Positions 35,352 through 44,466 of a stretch of 64,000 bases of DNA are shown here, in pieces. The DNA is from Rhodospirillales bacterium. GTDB lineage: Bacteria > Pseudomonadota > Alphaproteobacteria > Rhodospirillales > Defluviicoccaceae. The notes beneath the pieces are model-generated. The model was not told the DNA's origin and did no database searches. It worked only from the letters and a program-made list of their open reading frames with translations. How positions within the stretch are numbered: the stretch's first letter is position 1; each line of letters starts with the position of its first letter. A program made the translations under genes and the position numbers. Where the stretch lies: positions 1-64,000 of the forward strand of contig REES01000078.1 in NCBI GenBank assembly GCA_007694935.1, written 5' to 3'.

Positions 35352-36398
35352 ATGCGTTCCAACGCCGTGGAGGGTCGGCCGCCGCTGCTGGTGACGCTCG
35401 GCGAGCCTGCGGGCATCGGACCGGATGTCGTGCTGTCGGCGTGGCTTTCCGGACGCATGCCGGAGCCGGATCGGGGTCCGGTTGCCGCTTTCGTCGTCAT
35501 CGGCGATGCCGACGCTCTCAGTGCACGATCGCGCAGGCTGGGCCTTGAGGTTCCGATCTCGGTGGTCGGCACGCCGGAGGAGGGCCGGTCGGCATTCCGG
35601 CAGGCACTGCCGGTACTGCATCGGCCCCTGTCGGCACCGCCTGTGGCGGGCCGCCCCGATCCGGCCAACGCCCCGGCGGTGCTGGCGGCGATCGAGGAAG
35701 CGGTCTCGATGGTCCGGTCGGGCAGGGGGGCGGCCGTGGTGACCGGCCCCATTCACAAGAAGACACTCTACGACGGCGGCTTCACCTTTCCCGGCCATAC
35801 CGAATACCTGGCGGCGCTCGCCGGTCCGGGTGCCAAGCCGGTGATGATGCTGGCGAGCCCACAGCTGAGAGTGGTCCCGGTGACGGTTCACCTGCCGCTT
35901 CGGGGGGCGGTCGAAGCCCTGTCGACGGACGGGATCGTGACGGCGGCACGCACCACAGCGGCAGCCTTGGCGGGTGATTTCGGCATTGCGGCTCCACGCC
36001 TGGCAGTGGCCGGCCTCAATCCCCATGCGGGGGAGGATGGCGCCCTGGGGCGGGAGGAGTTGGACATCATCGCCCCGGCCCTGGCGCACCTTCACCGTCA
36101 GGGCATCACCGTCGCCGGCCCGGTCCCGCCGGACGCCCTGTTCACGCCGTCGATGCGCGACAGTTACGATGCCGCCATCTGCATGTATCACGATCAGGCC
36201 CTGATCCCGTTGAAGGCGCTGGACTTCGACGGCGGTGTCAATGTCACCCTCGGTCTGCCGTTCGTCAGAACCTCCCCGGACCACGGAACCGCCCTGGACA
36301 TTGCCGGGAGTGGGATCGCCCGCCCCGACAGCCTGATCGCGGCCCTGCGGCTTGCCGCCGAGATCTCCGCCCGGCGGAGTACGGCCGGCATGGCATGA
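35352..36398 (+). CDS. pdxA: 4-hydroxythreonine-4-phosphate dehydrogenase
   Basis: 348 residues. Step of vitamin B6 synthesis: oxidises 4-phosphohydroxythreonine with NAD(P). Motifs: LVTLGEPAGIGPDVVL at the start (usual form TxGDPAGIGPE), TGPIHKKTLYDGGFTFPGHT (substrate and metal site), LNPHAGEDGALGREE, GPVPPDALF, and the metal His in YHDQALIPLK. Overlaps rsmA by 4 bases. The surA-pdxA-rsmA order is the same as in E. coli, supporting operon function. Confidence 0.96.
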   Translation: MRSNAVEGRPPLLVTLGEPAGIGPDVVLSAWLSGRMPEPDRGPVAAFVVIGDADALSARSRRLGLEVPISVVGTPEEGRSAFRQALPVLHRPLSAPPVAGRPDPANAPAVLAAIEEAVSMVRSGRGAAVVTGPIHKKTLYDGGFTFPGHTEYLAALAGPGAKPVMMLASPQLRVVPVTVHLPLRGAVEALSTDGIVTAARTTAAALAGDFGIAAPRLAVAGLNPHAGEDGALGREELDIIAPALAHLHRQGITVAGPVPPDALFTPSMRDSYDAAICMYHDQALIPLKALDFDGGVNVTLGLPFVRTSPDHGTALDIAGSGIARPDSLIAALRLAAEISARRSTAGMA

Positions 36399-37255
36399 CA
36401 TCGGCCCTTCCGGAACTTCCCTCCCTTCGAGACGTGATCGCCCGCTATGAGCTCAGGGCCCGCCACAGCCTTGGCCAGCACTTCCTGCTCGACCGGAACC
36501 TCACGGACCGGGTCGCCCGAGCCGCCGGCGACCTCGCCGGGATCAATGTTGTCGAGGTCGGGCCCGGCCCCGGCGGGCTCACCCGAAGCCTGCTGCGGAC
36601 GGAGGCCGAACGCATCGTTGTGGTGGAGAAGGACCCGCGCTGTGCCGCGGCGATGACCGAACTGGCCGAGGTATTTCCCGGGCGGCTCCGAGTGGTATTG
36701 GCCGATGCCTTGACGGTGTGCATGGCCGACCTGCTGCCGCCACCCCGCAAGGTGGTCGCCAACCTGCCCTACAACATCGCCACGGTGCTGCTGATCCGCT
36801 GGCTTCGGGAGATCAACCAGTACCAGGGCCTGACCCTGATGTTCCAGAAGGAGGTGGCCGACCGATTGCTGGCCGAACCCGGCACCGCCGACTACGGCCG
36901 GCTCAGCGTGATCGTACAGTGGCTATGCACGGTGCAGCGGGCGTTCAACGTGGCTCGGGAGGCTTTCACCCCGCCTCCCAAGGTGGCCTCGACCGTCGTG
37001 ACGCTGACACCCCGGCCGCACCCGCTCTGCGACGCCACATGGTCGGCGATGGAAACGGTCACCGCGGCGGCCTTCGGCCAGCGGCGCAAGATGCTGCGGC
37101 AAAGCCTCAAGTCGATCGGGGTGGACCCGGCAGACGCGGGCATCCCGCCGACATGGCGTGCCGAACAGGTGTCGGTCGAAGCGTTCTGTGCCCTGGCGCG
37201 GACGGCAGCGGCGCAGGTTGCCGCCGGCCGCGCGGCCAGGGAGCGGTTCGGATGA
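36395..37255 (+). CDS. rsmA: 16S rRNA dimethyladenosine transferase RsmA (KsgA)
   Basis: 286 residues. Dimethylates two adjacent adenosines near the 3' end of 16S rRNA late in 30S assembly. N-terminal HSLGQHFLLDRNLTDRV; SAM motif VVEVGPGPGGLTRSLL; VVEKDPRC; ADAL-type VVLADALTV; catalytic NLPYNIAT; C-terminal FGQRRKMLRQSLKSIG. Its ATG overlaps the pdxA stop. It is convergent with gmk, with about 50 bases between. Confidence 0.96.
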   Translation: MTSALPELPSLRDVIARYELRARHSLGQHFLLDRNLTDRVARAAGDLAGINVVEVGPGPGGLTRSLLRTEAERIVVVEKDPRCAAAMTELAEVFPGRLRVVLADALTVCMADLLPPPRKVVANLPYNIATVLLIRWLREINQYQGLTLMFQKEVADRLLAEPGTADYGRLSVIVQWLCTVQRAFNVAREAFTPPPKVASTVVTLTPRPHPLCDATWSAMETVTAAAFGQRRKMLRQSLKSIGVDPADAGIPPTWRAEQVSVEAFCALARTAAAQVAAGRAARERFG

Positions 37256-37307
37256 ACCGGAACGATCGGCCCGAGATGCTTCCGATCGCGGTGGCCGTCG
37301 GGGCAAT

Positions 37308-37994
37308 TCAGCCGGCCGCACCACTGACTCGGCCGATGAAGCCAGCGAGATCGGCGAGATGGTGCAACCGGTGCCTTTCCGCGGTGATGATGCTTTGGAT
37401 CACCGCAACGCTCGCTTCCAGATTCCGATTGACGACGATGTAGTCGTATTCCCTGTAGTGGCTCATTTCCGCGGCGGCCTTGGCCATCCGCGCCTCCACC
37501 ACCGCGACGGGGTCCTGGGCCCGGGCGCGCAGGCGGCGCTCCAGTTCCACTCGCGTCGGCGGCAGGATGAAGACGGTCACCGGGGTCGTAATGCCGCTTT
37601 GCCGGAGCTGCCGGGCGCCCTGCCAGTCGACATCGAACAGCACATCGCGGCCGTCGGCCAAGGCCGCTTCGACCGGGGCTCGCGGCGTGCCGTAGCGGTT
37701 GCCGAAGACTTCCGCCCGCTCCAGAAAGCCATCCTCGGCGACAACACGATCGAACTCATCCGCCGACATGAAGTGGTAGTCCCGCCCCGGCTCCTCGCCC
37801 GGACGCGGCGGCCGCGTGGTGGCCGACACCGACATGATCAGGTTGGAGTCATGGTTGATCAGCGCCCGCGCGATGGTGGTCTTGCCCGCTCCGGACGGCG
37901 ACGACAAGACGAACGGGATGCCGGACCGGCGGAGGCCGTGGCCGATGAATGGGGCATCGCCGCCGCCGTCACTCAATGTTCTGGACCTGCTCAC
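37308..37994 (-). CDS. gmk: Guanylate kinase
   Basis: 228 residues. Phosphorylates GMP to GDP. Walker A SSPSGAGKTT near residue 32, GMP-site SVSATTRPPRPGEEPGRDY, YHFMSADEFDRVV, GNRYGTP, and VLFDVDWQGARQL. The start is a GTG, 26 bases inside the end of yicC, which suggests coupled translation; the first 20 residues are unconserved, so a later TTG could be used. Last gene of the fab-mltG-yicC-gmk run. Confidence 0.95.
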   Translation of the reverse strand: MSRSRTLSDGGGDAPFIGHGLRRSGIPFVLSSPSGAGKTTIARALINHDSNLIMSVSATTRPPRPGEEPGRDYHFMSADEFDRVVAEDGFLERAEVFGNRYGTPRAPVEAALADGRDVLFDVDWQGARQLRQSGITTPVTVFILPPTRVELERRLRARAQDPVAVVEARMAKAAAEMSHYREYDYIVVNRNLEASVAVIQSIITAERHRLHHLADLAGFIGRVSGAAG

Positions 37995-38859
37995 GCAACT
38001 GATCGATGGTCGATTTCAGTTCCAGCCCGATCTGCGTCAGGGCGACGTTCACCGATTTGGCGCACAGGGTATTGGCCTCACGGTTGAACTCCTGACACAA
38101 AAAATCCAGTCGCCGGCCCACCGGTCCGCTGCTGTCCAGCAACGTGGCCGCTGCCTCGCAATGGGCTTTGAGGCGATCGATCTCCTCCCGCGGATCGGCC
38201 CGGGAGGCCAGCATGGCCGCTTCCTGCGCAAGGCGTTCTTCGGTCAGGGACGGCGCCAAATCGACGAGGCTGGCGATCTGCTCCCGGACGCGGCGGAGGA
38301 TGGTGCCGGGCTGTGCCGCCGCCAAGGTTGCGGCATCGGCGCACAGCTTGTCGATGCGCCGGACATGATCGCGGATCACTTGGCGGAGATAGGAACCCTC
38401 CTGAAGTCGCATCTCGGCCAAGCCGGTGAGCGCCCGGTCCAGTGTATCCAGGATCGCGGCTTCGACGGCGACCCGGCGCTCCTCGGTCAAATCATCCTCA
38501 ATCGGCTCGACGATGCCCCGGAGTGCCAGGATGCCGTCGACGCTGGGGGGACGGAAATCCGGGAGCTGCTTCTGGATTTCCGGCAGGACCGTCAGCACCT
38601 CCTGCAGGAGCGCATGGTTGATCCGGACGCTGGCCTGGCCCGGCATCCGTACCACCGCCAGGGTGACCCAGAAGTTGCCGCGCTTGAACCTGTGGCCCAC
38701 CCGCTCACGAACCGCGATCTCCAGTCCTTCGAAGCCGGCGGGCAGGCGATTGCGGATCTCGAGGCCACGGCCGTTGACGCTCCGGATCTCCCATGTCCAG
38801 GCGCGGTCGAAGCACTGGTCTTGGGCACGGGCGAAACCCGTCATGGAATGCAACGTCAC
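37969..38859 (-). CDS. YicC family endoribonuclease-like protein
   Basis: 296 residues from a GTG with AGGA upstream, which gives the family's usual start MTLHSMTGFARA. Motifs: WEIRSVNGRGLEIRNRLP, GHRFKRGNFWVTL, and the C-terminal block EEIDRLKAHCEAAATLLDS, GRRLDFLCQEFNREANTLCAKS. E. coli YicC cleaves RNA and affects RyhB turnover; the domain is otherwise widespread and little studied. In alphaproteobacteria it usually lies between mltG and gmk, as here. Confidence 0.92.
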   Translation of the reverse strand: MTLHSMTGFARAQDQCFDRAWTWEIRSVNGRGLEIRNRLPAGFEGLEIAVRERVGHRFKRGNFWVTLAVVRMPGQASVRINHALLQEVLTVLPEIQKQLPDFRPPSVDGILALRGIVEPIEDDLTEERRVAVEAAILDTLDRALTGLAEMRLQEGSYLRQVIRDHVRRIDKLCADAATLAAAQPGTILRRVREQIASLVDLAPSLTEERLAQEAAMLASRADPREEIDRLKAHCEAAATLLDSSGPVGRRLDFLCQEFNREANTLCAKSVNVALTQIGLELKSTIDQLREQVQNIE

Positions 38860-39209
38860 GGCAAGTCCTGTCGGTTGCGTATCACGGGCATGACGGCAGG
38901 CCGTCACGGTCGCCGAGCGGACAGCGCCACGCCGGCGGAGCCGCATCTGTTGTGAGCCACCCAGGCTTGCAAGCGTAGGCCATGCTAACCACCTGCCCGT
39001 CCGACGGTCGGTACGCGATCTCTGCCTGACGTCGCCGCAGACCTCAGTCAGGCACCGGCTGTTTCGACGCCACTCCAGGCGAGTCAAAACGGGACCGTCA
39101 CCCCACCCAAATCGCGAACTCAGGTACCCTAAAGGGGGAGCGTAACGCTCGCAAGGGTTTGCCAAGCCCGATAGCCGCAAATGGCGGACGCCTTACCCGG
39201 GCCGCCCGC
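38860..39209 (-). other. Intergenic region between mltG and yicC
   Basis: About 350 bases. The yicC frame stays open through most of it without homologous sequence. Two short palindromes are seen: GAGCGTAACGCTC at 39138-39150, near the mltG end and followed on the minus strand by a short TTT, so a weak mltG terminator is possible; and GCTTGCAAGC at 38965-38974, upstream of yicC. I see no tRNA or small-RNA structure and no strong promoter. Confidence 0.4.
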
Positions 39210-40232
39210 TCAGTCGCTCGCCGATTGGCCGGTATTTCGCCGTTGATGGGCGCGCCACTTGGCAACGTTGCGGTTATGCTCGGCAAGGGTGCGGGCAAAA
39301 GCGTGGCCGCCGGTGCCATCGGCCACAAAGTACAGTTCGTCGGTTACGGCCGGATTGAGGACCGCGCGAATCGAGTCCCGTCCAGGATTGGCGATGGGAC
39401 CGGGTGGCAACCCGGTGACGGCGTAGGTGTTGTAGGGCGACGGTGCGCGCAGATCGGCGCGGGTCAAAGGTCGCGCAAGCGACCCTTCGCCGTCGCTGAC
39501 CGCATAGGCCACCGTCGGGTCCGCTTGCAGCGGCATGCCGATCCGCAATCGATTGATGAACACGGCCGCGATTCGCGGCCGCTCTTCGGGAAGGGCCGCC
39601 TCCTTCTCGACGATGGAGGCCAGGATGAGCGCCTCCTCCGCCGTATCGAACGGCAGGTCCGCCGCCCGCGCCGGCCACAACTCGGCCAGGGTCCGCTCCA
39701 TCGCCTGCGTCATCCGGGCGACGATGTGTTCGCGCCGGTCACCGCGGGCGAAGTGATAGGTCTCCGGCAGCAGGCTTCCTTCGGGAGGCACGCCGTCGAC
39801 CTCCCCGACCAGCGTTTCGATGTCCTGAAGCAGACCGACCACCTGCTTCGAGGTCAACCCCTCCGGCAGGGTGATCCGATGCACCCGCGTCGCCCCGGTC
39901 GCCAGCATCTCCGCAGCCGCCTGGGCGCTGATGCCCGGTGGAAAACGGTACTCGCCCGCCTGAAGGGCACCGCCGAGCCCGGCAAATCGCGTGCCGAGGA
40001 GGAATACGTAGGGATTGCCGATGACGCCCGCGTCGGCGAGTTGCCCGGCGATCTCGGCGCCGCCGGCGCCGCGCTCGATCACCACCGTGGCCTCCGCCTC
40101 TAACGGGCCGGGCTGGCGGTAGGCTTGGTTCAGCCAATAGGCACCGCCAAGCACGGCGGCGGACCCTGCCGCGCCAAGCAGGACCACCAGGCGAAGGACA
40201 CGGCGAAAGAGGCTCTTGACGCCTCCGGTCAA
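39210..40232 (-). CDS. mltG: Endolytic murein transglycosylase MltG
   Basis: 340 residues. Inner-membrane enzyme that cuts nascent glycan strands and so ends their growth. One N-terminal helix (LRLVVLLGAAGSAAVLGGAYWL), a LysM-like region (ATVVIERGAGGAEIAGQLADAG), then the YceG domain: FPPGISAQAAAEMLATG, LPEGLTSKQV, the catalytic Glu in ASIVEKEAALPEERPRIAA, FINRLRIGMPLQADPTVAY and YNTYAVTGLPPGPIANPG. Its ATG overlaps the fabF stop by 4 bases. Confidence 0.95.
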   Translation of the reverse strand: MTGGVKSLFRRVLRLVVLLGAAGSAAVLGGAYWLNQAYRQPGPLEAEATVVIERGAGGAEIAGQLADAGVIGNPYVFLLGTRFAGLGGALQAGEYRFPPGISAQAAAEMLATGATRVHRITLPEGLTSKQVVGLLQDIETLVGEVDGVPPEGSLLPETYHFARGDRREHIVARMTQAMERTLAELWPARAADLPFDTAEEALILASIVEKEAALPEERPRIAAVFINRLRIGMPLQADPTVAYAVSDGEGSLARPLTRADLRAPSPYNTYAVTGLPPGPIANPGRDSIRAVLNPAVTDELYFVADGTGGHAFARTLAEHNRNVAKWRAHQRRNTGQSASD

Positions 40233-41491
40233 TTCACCGCCTTGAAGATCAACGAGGCGTTGGTTCCGCCAAACCCGAACGAGTTGGACATGGCGGCCCG
40301 AACCGGCCGTTCCTTGGCGACGCCCGGCACCAGGTCAAGATCACACCCGTCGCTCGGCCTTTCCAGGTTCAGGGTTGGCGGGACGACGCCGGTTTCGATC
40401 GCCTTGATGGCGTAGATGGCCTCGGCGGCGCCGGCCGCACCCAGCAAGTGTCCGATGGCCGATTTGGTCGAGGACATCGAGAGCCGGTACGCCGCTTCCC
40501 CGAAGACCCGCTTGACCGCGCCAAGCTCGATCTCGTCGCCCAACGGCGTTGAGGTGCCGTGGGCGTTGATGTAGTCGACATCCTCCGGGTTCAACCCGGC
40601 GCGCCGCATGGCTGCCTGCATACACCGGAATGCCCCCCGGCCGTCCTCCGAGGGCGCGGTGATATGAAAGGCATCCCCGGAGAGGCCATAGCCGACCACC
40701 TCGGCGTAGATGGGTGCCCCTCGCTTCCGCGCGTGCTCATACTCTTCGAGCACCACGACGCCGGCCCCCTCGCTCATGACGAAGCCGTCTCGATCCACAT
40801 CCCACGGCCGGGAGGCCTTCTCGGGGGTGTCGTTATACTTGGTGGAAAGCGCCTTCGCCGCCGCGAACCCGGCGAGGCCAAGACGGCACACGGCCGCTTC
40901 AGCGCCTCCGGCGATCATGACGTCGGCATCGTCCAGCATGATCAGGCGAGCGGCGTCGCCGATGGCGTGAGCCCCGGTGGCGCAGGCGGTCACCACCGAG
41001 TGATTCGGGCCCTGAAACCCGTGCCGGATGGAGACATGGCCACTGGCCAGGTTGATCAGGGCGGCCGGAATGAAAAACGGGCTCAGCTTGCGTGGCCCTG
41101 ACGCCTCCAACAGGTTCGAGGCTTTGGCGATCTCCGGCAGACCGCCGATCCCGGAGCCGATCATCACGCCGGTCCGCTCCAGATCCTCGGTGTCGGTCGG
41201 ACGCCATCCGGCATCGGTGATGGCCTGCTCACTGGCGGCCAACGCGTAGATGATGAAGGTGTCCATCCGCCGCTGTTCCTTGGGCGACACCCAATCGTCG
41301 GCGTTGAACCTGCCGTGCGCCGATTCGCCCCGAGGCACCTGACCAGCGATCTTCGCCGGCAGGTCGGAGACGTCGAAGCTCTGAATGGCGCCGATGCCGG
41401 AGTGGCCGTTGGTCAACCGATCCCAGTTGACTGTCACGCCGCTTCCGAGTGGAGTTACGAGGCCAAGCCCCGTCACGACTACCCGTCTCAT
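40229..41491 (-). CDS. fabF: 3-oxoacyl-[acyl-carrier-protein] synthase II
   Basis: 420 residues. Elongating condensing enzyme of fatty-acid synthesis. The catalytic triad is visible: Cys in VVTACATGAHAIG, first His in YINAHGTSTPLGDEIE, second His in KSAIGHLLGAAGAAEAI. N-terminal RRVVVTGLGLVTPLGSGV. A ribosome site AGGA lies 5 bases before the ATG. Between acpP and mltG. Confidence 0.97.
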   Translation of the reverse strand: MRRVVVTGLGLVTPLGSGVTVNWDRLTNGHSGIGAIQSFDVSDLPAKIAGQVPRGESAHGRFNADDWVSPKEQRRMDTFIIYALAASEQAITDAGWRPTDTEDLERTGVMIGSGIGGLPEIAKASNLLEASGPRKLSPFFIPAALINLASGHVSIRHGFQGPNHSVVTACATGAHAIGDAARLIMLDDADVMIAGGAEAAVCRLGLAGFAAAKALSTKYNDTPEKASRPWDVDRDGFVMSEGAGVVVLEEYEHARKRGAPIYAEVVGYGLSGDAFHITAPSEDGRGAFRCMQAAMRRAGLNPEDVDYINAHGTSTPLGDEIELGAVKRVFGEAAYRLSMSSTKSAIGHLLGAAGAAEAIYAIKAIETGVVPPTLNLERPSDGCDLDLVPGVAKERPVRAAMSNSFGFGGTNASLIFKAVN

Positions 41492-41585
41492 GATATCCTG
41501 CTGCTCTGCCAGATCGATTTCCTGACGACGCGCCGACCCGTCCTGGCTCGAGTCACCTCGAGCGCAGATCCGGTCGCCCCGGCCG

Positions 41586-41822
41586 TTACTGCGTCGCGTT
41601 CTTGATGTACTCGACAGCGTCCTTGACCGAGGTGATCTTCTCGGCGGCTTCGTCGGGAATCTCGATGCCGAATTCCTCTTCGAAAGCCATCACCAGTTCG
41701 ACCGTATCCAGGCTGTCCGCCCCCAGATCGTCAATGAAGCTGGCGTTCTCCACCACCTTCGATTCCTCTACGCCCAGGTGCTCGACGATGATCTTCTTCA
41801 CCCGTTCGGCAACGTCGTTCAT
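41586..41822 (-). CDS. acpP: Acyl carrier protein
   Basis: 78 residues, acidic. Carries growing acyl chains on a phosphopantetheine arm attached to the Ser of the DSL motif ([15 protein letters not shown]). The start ATG has GAGGA 8 bases upstream and gives the usual N-terminus [17 protein letters not shown]. It stands between fabG and fabF with about 175 bases upstream, room for its own promoter, although no clear one was found. Confidence 0.98.
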   Translation of the reverse strand: MNDVAERVKKIIVEHLGVEESKVVENASFIDDLGADSLDTVELVMAFEEEFGIEIPDEAAEKITSVKDAVEYIKNATQ

Positions 41823-41998
41823 TGCGGATGTCCTCGGTTGATGAGTGTGAATTCCAGGCGCCGAACCAAGGGCTCGGCGTTCCGTGCGTTGTCGCGGCAA
41901 CCGGGCACCTTTTCAAGCCATTTTGGTATCATGGCCGTCCCGCATTGCCTAGACGCCAACCATGGCCGAGGGCTGCAACCCAAGCCACGACCGGTTGC

Positions 41999-42736
41999 TC
42001 ATACCATCGCCATGCCACCGTTGACATGAACGGTCTGACCCGTAACGTACGCCGCCTCGTCACTGGCCAGATAGACCGCGCAGGCGGCGATGTCTTGCGG
42101 AGTGCCGATCCTCCCGACCGGAATCGCGGCGACAAGTTCGCTTTGGCGATTCTCCCCAAGCGCCCGCACCATGTCGGTTTCGATGAAGCCCGGGGCGATG
42201 CAGTTGGCGGTGATCCCCCGGTTCGCCACCTCGCGGGCTACCGACTTGATCATGCCGATCATTCCCGCCTTCGACGCCGCATAATTGACCTGTCCGGGGT
42301 TTCCGGTAACCCCGACGATCGAGGTGATCCCGATGATGCGGCCATACCGGGCCTTCATCATCGACCGGAGCGACGCGCGGATCAGCCGGAACCCAGCGGT
42401 GAGGTTGATGTCGATAACCCGCTGCCAATCCGCATCCGACATCCGCATCACCAAGCCGTCCTGCGTGATCCCGGCGTTGTGAACCAGGATATCGATCCTT
42501 CCCGATGCTGCTTCAGCCGCCTTGACCAAAGCCGCAGGACCCTCCGGATCGCTCAGATCGGCCGGCACCACCCGAGCCTGACCACCGATCCGCCCGGCCA
42601 ATGCCTCCAGTTCCGCCGTGCGGGTACCGGACAGCACCACCGAGGCACCCTGGCCGGCGAGCGCGACCGCGATTGCCGAACCGATTCCGCCGGACGCCCC
42701 GGTAACCAGGGCGGCCTTCCCCGCAAGATCGAACAT
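41999..42736 (-). CDS. fabG: 3-oxoacyl-[acyl-carrier-protein] reductase
   Basis: 245 residues, short-chain dehydrogenase. Reduces 3-oxoacyl-ACP with NADPH. Cofactor loop TGASGGIGSAIA near residue 12, VHNAGITQDGLVMRM, catalytic Ser in SIVGVTGNPGQ, and YAASKAG with the Tyr and Lys. C-terminal VTGQTVHVNGGMAMV is the family ending. It lies 27 bases after fabD. Confidence 0.97.
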   Translation of the reverse strand: MFDLAGKAALVTGASGGIGSAIAVALAGQGASVVLSGTRTAELEALAGRIGGQARVVPADLSDPEGPAALVKAAEAASGRIDILVHNAGITQDGLVMRMSDADWQRVIDINLTAGFRLIRASLRSMMKARYGRIIGITSIVGVTGNPGQVNYAASKAGMIGMIKSVAREVANRGITANCIAPGFIETDMVRALGENRQSELVAAIPVGRIGTPQDIAACAVYLASDEAAYVTGQTVHVNGGMAMV

Positions 42737-42763
42737 GAACGCTTGAGGACCCGACGAAGTGGC

Positions 42764-43702
42764 TCAGGCTGCGGCCAGATAGGCTTTGATGTCGTCGGGC
42801 CCGCCGATCGAGTACGTGACCAGGCTCTTGTCGATGCGCCGGGCAAGCCCCGAAAGGACCCGGCCCGCCCCGACCTCGACAAAGGTGTTGACGCCCTGAT
42901 CGACCATCCGCTGCATGCTCTCGCGCCAGCGCACCATGGACGTCACCTGATCCACCAGCAGTCGGCGTATGTCCTCCGCCTGGCCGATCGTCGTGGCGGT
43001 CACGTTGGAAATCAGCGGCACGGCCGGATGCGCCAGCTTGATGTCGGCGAGGGCATCGCGCAACCGCACCGCCGCCGGCGCCATCAACTCACAGTGGAAC
43101 GGCGCACTCACCGGCAGCATGATGCTGCGCTTGGCGCCGAACGACACCGCGATCTCCAAAGCCCGCCGAAGCGCCCGCAGCGCCCCGCTCAGCACGACTT
43201 GGCGCGGCGCGTTGTCGTTGGCCGCAGCGCAAACATCATCCTCGGCCGCCTGGGCCGCAACCGCCTGTGCCTCCGGCAGATCCAGAGGCAGGGCCGCCAT
43301 GCCGCCGATCCCGACGGGGACGGCGGTCTGCATTGCGCGCCCCCGAATGCGCAAGATCCGCGCCGCATCGGCGATGGAGATGCTGCCGGCGGCAGCCAGC
43401 GCCGAGTACTCGCCGAGGGAATGGCCGGCGACAAACTTGGAGTGCCTGCCGAGGTCGACACCGGCCTCGCTTTCCAGCACCCGCATCGCGGCGAGGCTCA
43501 TCGCCATCAGTGCCGGCTGTGCGTTGGCGGTGAGTGTGAGCTCGTCCTCCGGGCCTTCGAACATCAGGCGCGTGAGCTTCTCGCCGAGCGCATCGTCGAC
43601 TTCTTCGAACACGCGGCGTGCCACCGGAAACGCGTCATACAGCTCGCGTCCCATGCCGACAGCCTGCGAACCCTGGCCTGGAAAGACAAACACGTGGCTC
43701 AT
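42764..43702 (-). CDS. fabD: Malonyl-CoA:ACP transacylase
   Basis: 312 residues. Transfers malonate from CoA to ACP. Oxyanion-hole Gln in FVFPGQGSQAVGMG, active-site Ser in VAGHSLGEYSALAAAG, substrate Arg region in RGRAMQTAVP, and the catalytic His in SAPFHCELM. The chosen start gives the canonical N-terminus; an ATG 24 bases upstream would add 8 residues. First gene of the fab cluster, with a promoter and a palindrome upstream. Confidence 0.96.
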   Translation of the reverse strand: MSHVFVFPGQGSQAVGMGRELYDAFPVARRVFEEVDDALGEKLTRLMFEGPEDELTLTANAQPALMAMSLAAMRVLESEAGVDLGRHSKFVAGHSLGEYSALAAAGSISIADAARILRIRGRAMQTAVPVGIGGMAALPLDLPEAQAVAAQAAEDDVCAAANDNAPRQVVLSGALRALRRALEIAVSFGAKRSIMLPVSAPFHCELMAPAAVRLRDALADIKLAHPAVPLISNVTATTIGQAEDIRRLLVDQVTSMVRWRESMQRMVDQGVNTFVEVGAGRVLSGLARRIDKSLVTYSIGGPDDIKAYLAAA

Positions 43703-43739
43703 GAGGAATACCCCCAATCGTGTCATTGCTCGGCGGCAT

Positions 43740-43767
43740 CAGATAACCGCTGTAGCATCCGTGTCAA
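43740..43767 (-). promoter_or_regulatory. Promoter of the fab cluster
   Basis: On the minus strand a perfect -35 TTGACA (43767-43762) is followed after 16 bases by a -10-like TATCTG (43745-43740), about 38 bases before the fabD ATG. The -10 is imperfect, but the -35 and position are good. Confidence 0.6.
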
Positions 43768-43777
43768 GCGTTCTACC

Positions 43778-43792
43778 TGCACTTAAAGTGCA
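43778..43792. promoter_or_regulatory. Palindrome upstream of the fab promoter
   Basis: TGCACTT-A-AAGTGCA, two perfect 7-base arms around one base, ends 10 bases upstream of the -35 box. Its position fits an activator site or an operator for a dimeric regulator. I know no factor with this exact site and do not name one. Confidence 0.45.
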
Positions 43793-44001
43793 CGAAATTC
43801 CAGAATGGTCGGCGAGGGACGCGTTCGCGCTCCCCCCACGCCATCGCAGTAGTCTGTAAAGCCAAGCCTTTCTTGCCCGAAGCTGGTTCGGCAGGGAACA
43901 TGATCGATAACCTCAAGATCGCTTGCGCCGCCGATCACGGGCATTCCACACACGACTCGATCGAACCCGGCCGGACCCTCCCCGCGCTCCGGACTGGCCT
44001 T

Positions 44002-44466
44002 CTACCAGCGCGAAAACGGGAAGCGATGCAGATTGACATTAAGATAACGAGGGTCGGCAGAGACCTCTTGACCGACCCAGGGCGGCAGCTCGGGCGAATC
44101 GGTTTCGTTACGCAACTCGATCTCCGCCACCACCAACCCAGCATTGTCGCCGGCAAACCGATCAACACTCCAGACGTGTCCGGCATGGGCCACCCGGTAG
44201 CGCACCTTCTCGATCAGCGGCGGCGGGCACAGGGTGTCCAGCATCAGCCGGGCGTCGTCCAAGGGAATGTCGTACTCGAACTCGGCGCGCGTCAACCCCT
44301 TCAGGGCGCCCTTCACCGTCAGGCAGGCACGATCGTCGGCCACCCGAACCCGCACCGTCCGCTCTGCTCCGGTGCAGAGAAAGCCCTGGCGGATGCTGAC
44401 CTGCGCCGTCGCATGTCGCCATGGCTCGCCGATTACAAGAAACTTCCGCTCGATCTCTTCTTTCAC
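44002..44466 (-). CDS. CYTH domain protein (triphosphate tunnel metalloenzyme family)
   Basis: 154 residues. The ExExK signature is visible as EIERKFLV at the start, followed by Arg/Lys-rich strands lining the tunnel (TVRVRVADDRACLTVKG, FEYDIPLDDARLML, IEKVRYRVAH) and AEIELRNE. Relatives hydrolyse inorganic triphosphate or thiamine triphosphate; many are uncharacterised. Its ATG overlaps the dnaX stop, so it is translated with dnaX. That is not the usual dnaX-ybaB-recR order. Confidence 0.9.
   Translation of the reverse strand: MKEEIERKFLVIGEPWRHATAQVSIRQGFLCTGAERTVRVRVADDRACLTVKGALKGLTRAEFEYDIPLDDARLMLDTLCPPPLIEKVRYRVAHAGHVWSVDRFAGDNAGLVVAEIELRNETDSPELPPWVGQEVSADPRYLNVNLHRFPFSRW

Noticed and set aside
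38860-39180. N-terminal extension of YicC by about 107 residues
   Set aside because: The extended part is Arg-rich, unlike the family, and the GTG before TLHSMTGFARA gives the normal start with a ribosome site.
41822-43786. 654-codon open frame antisense to fabG and fabD
   Set aside because: FabG and FabD are certain on the other strand; this is a shadow frame.
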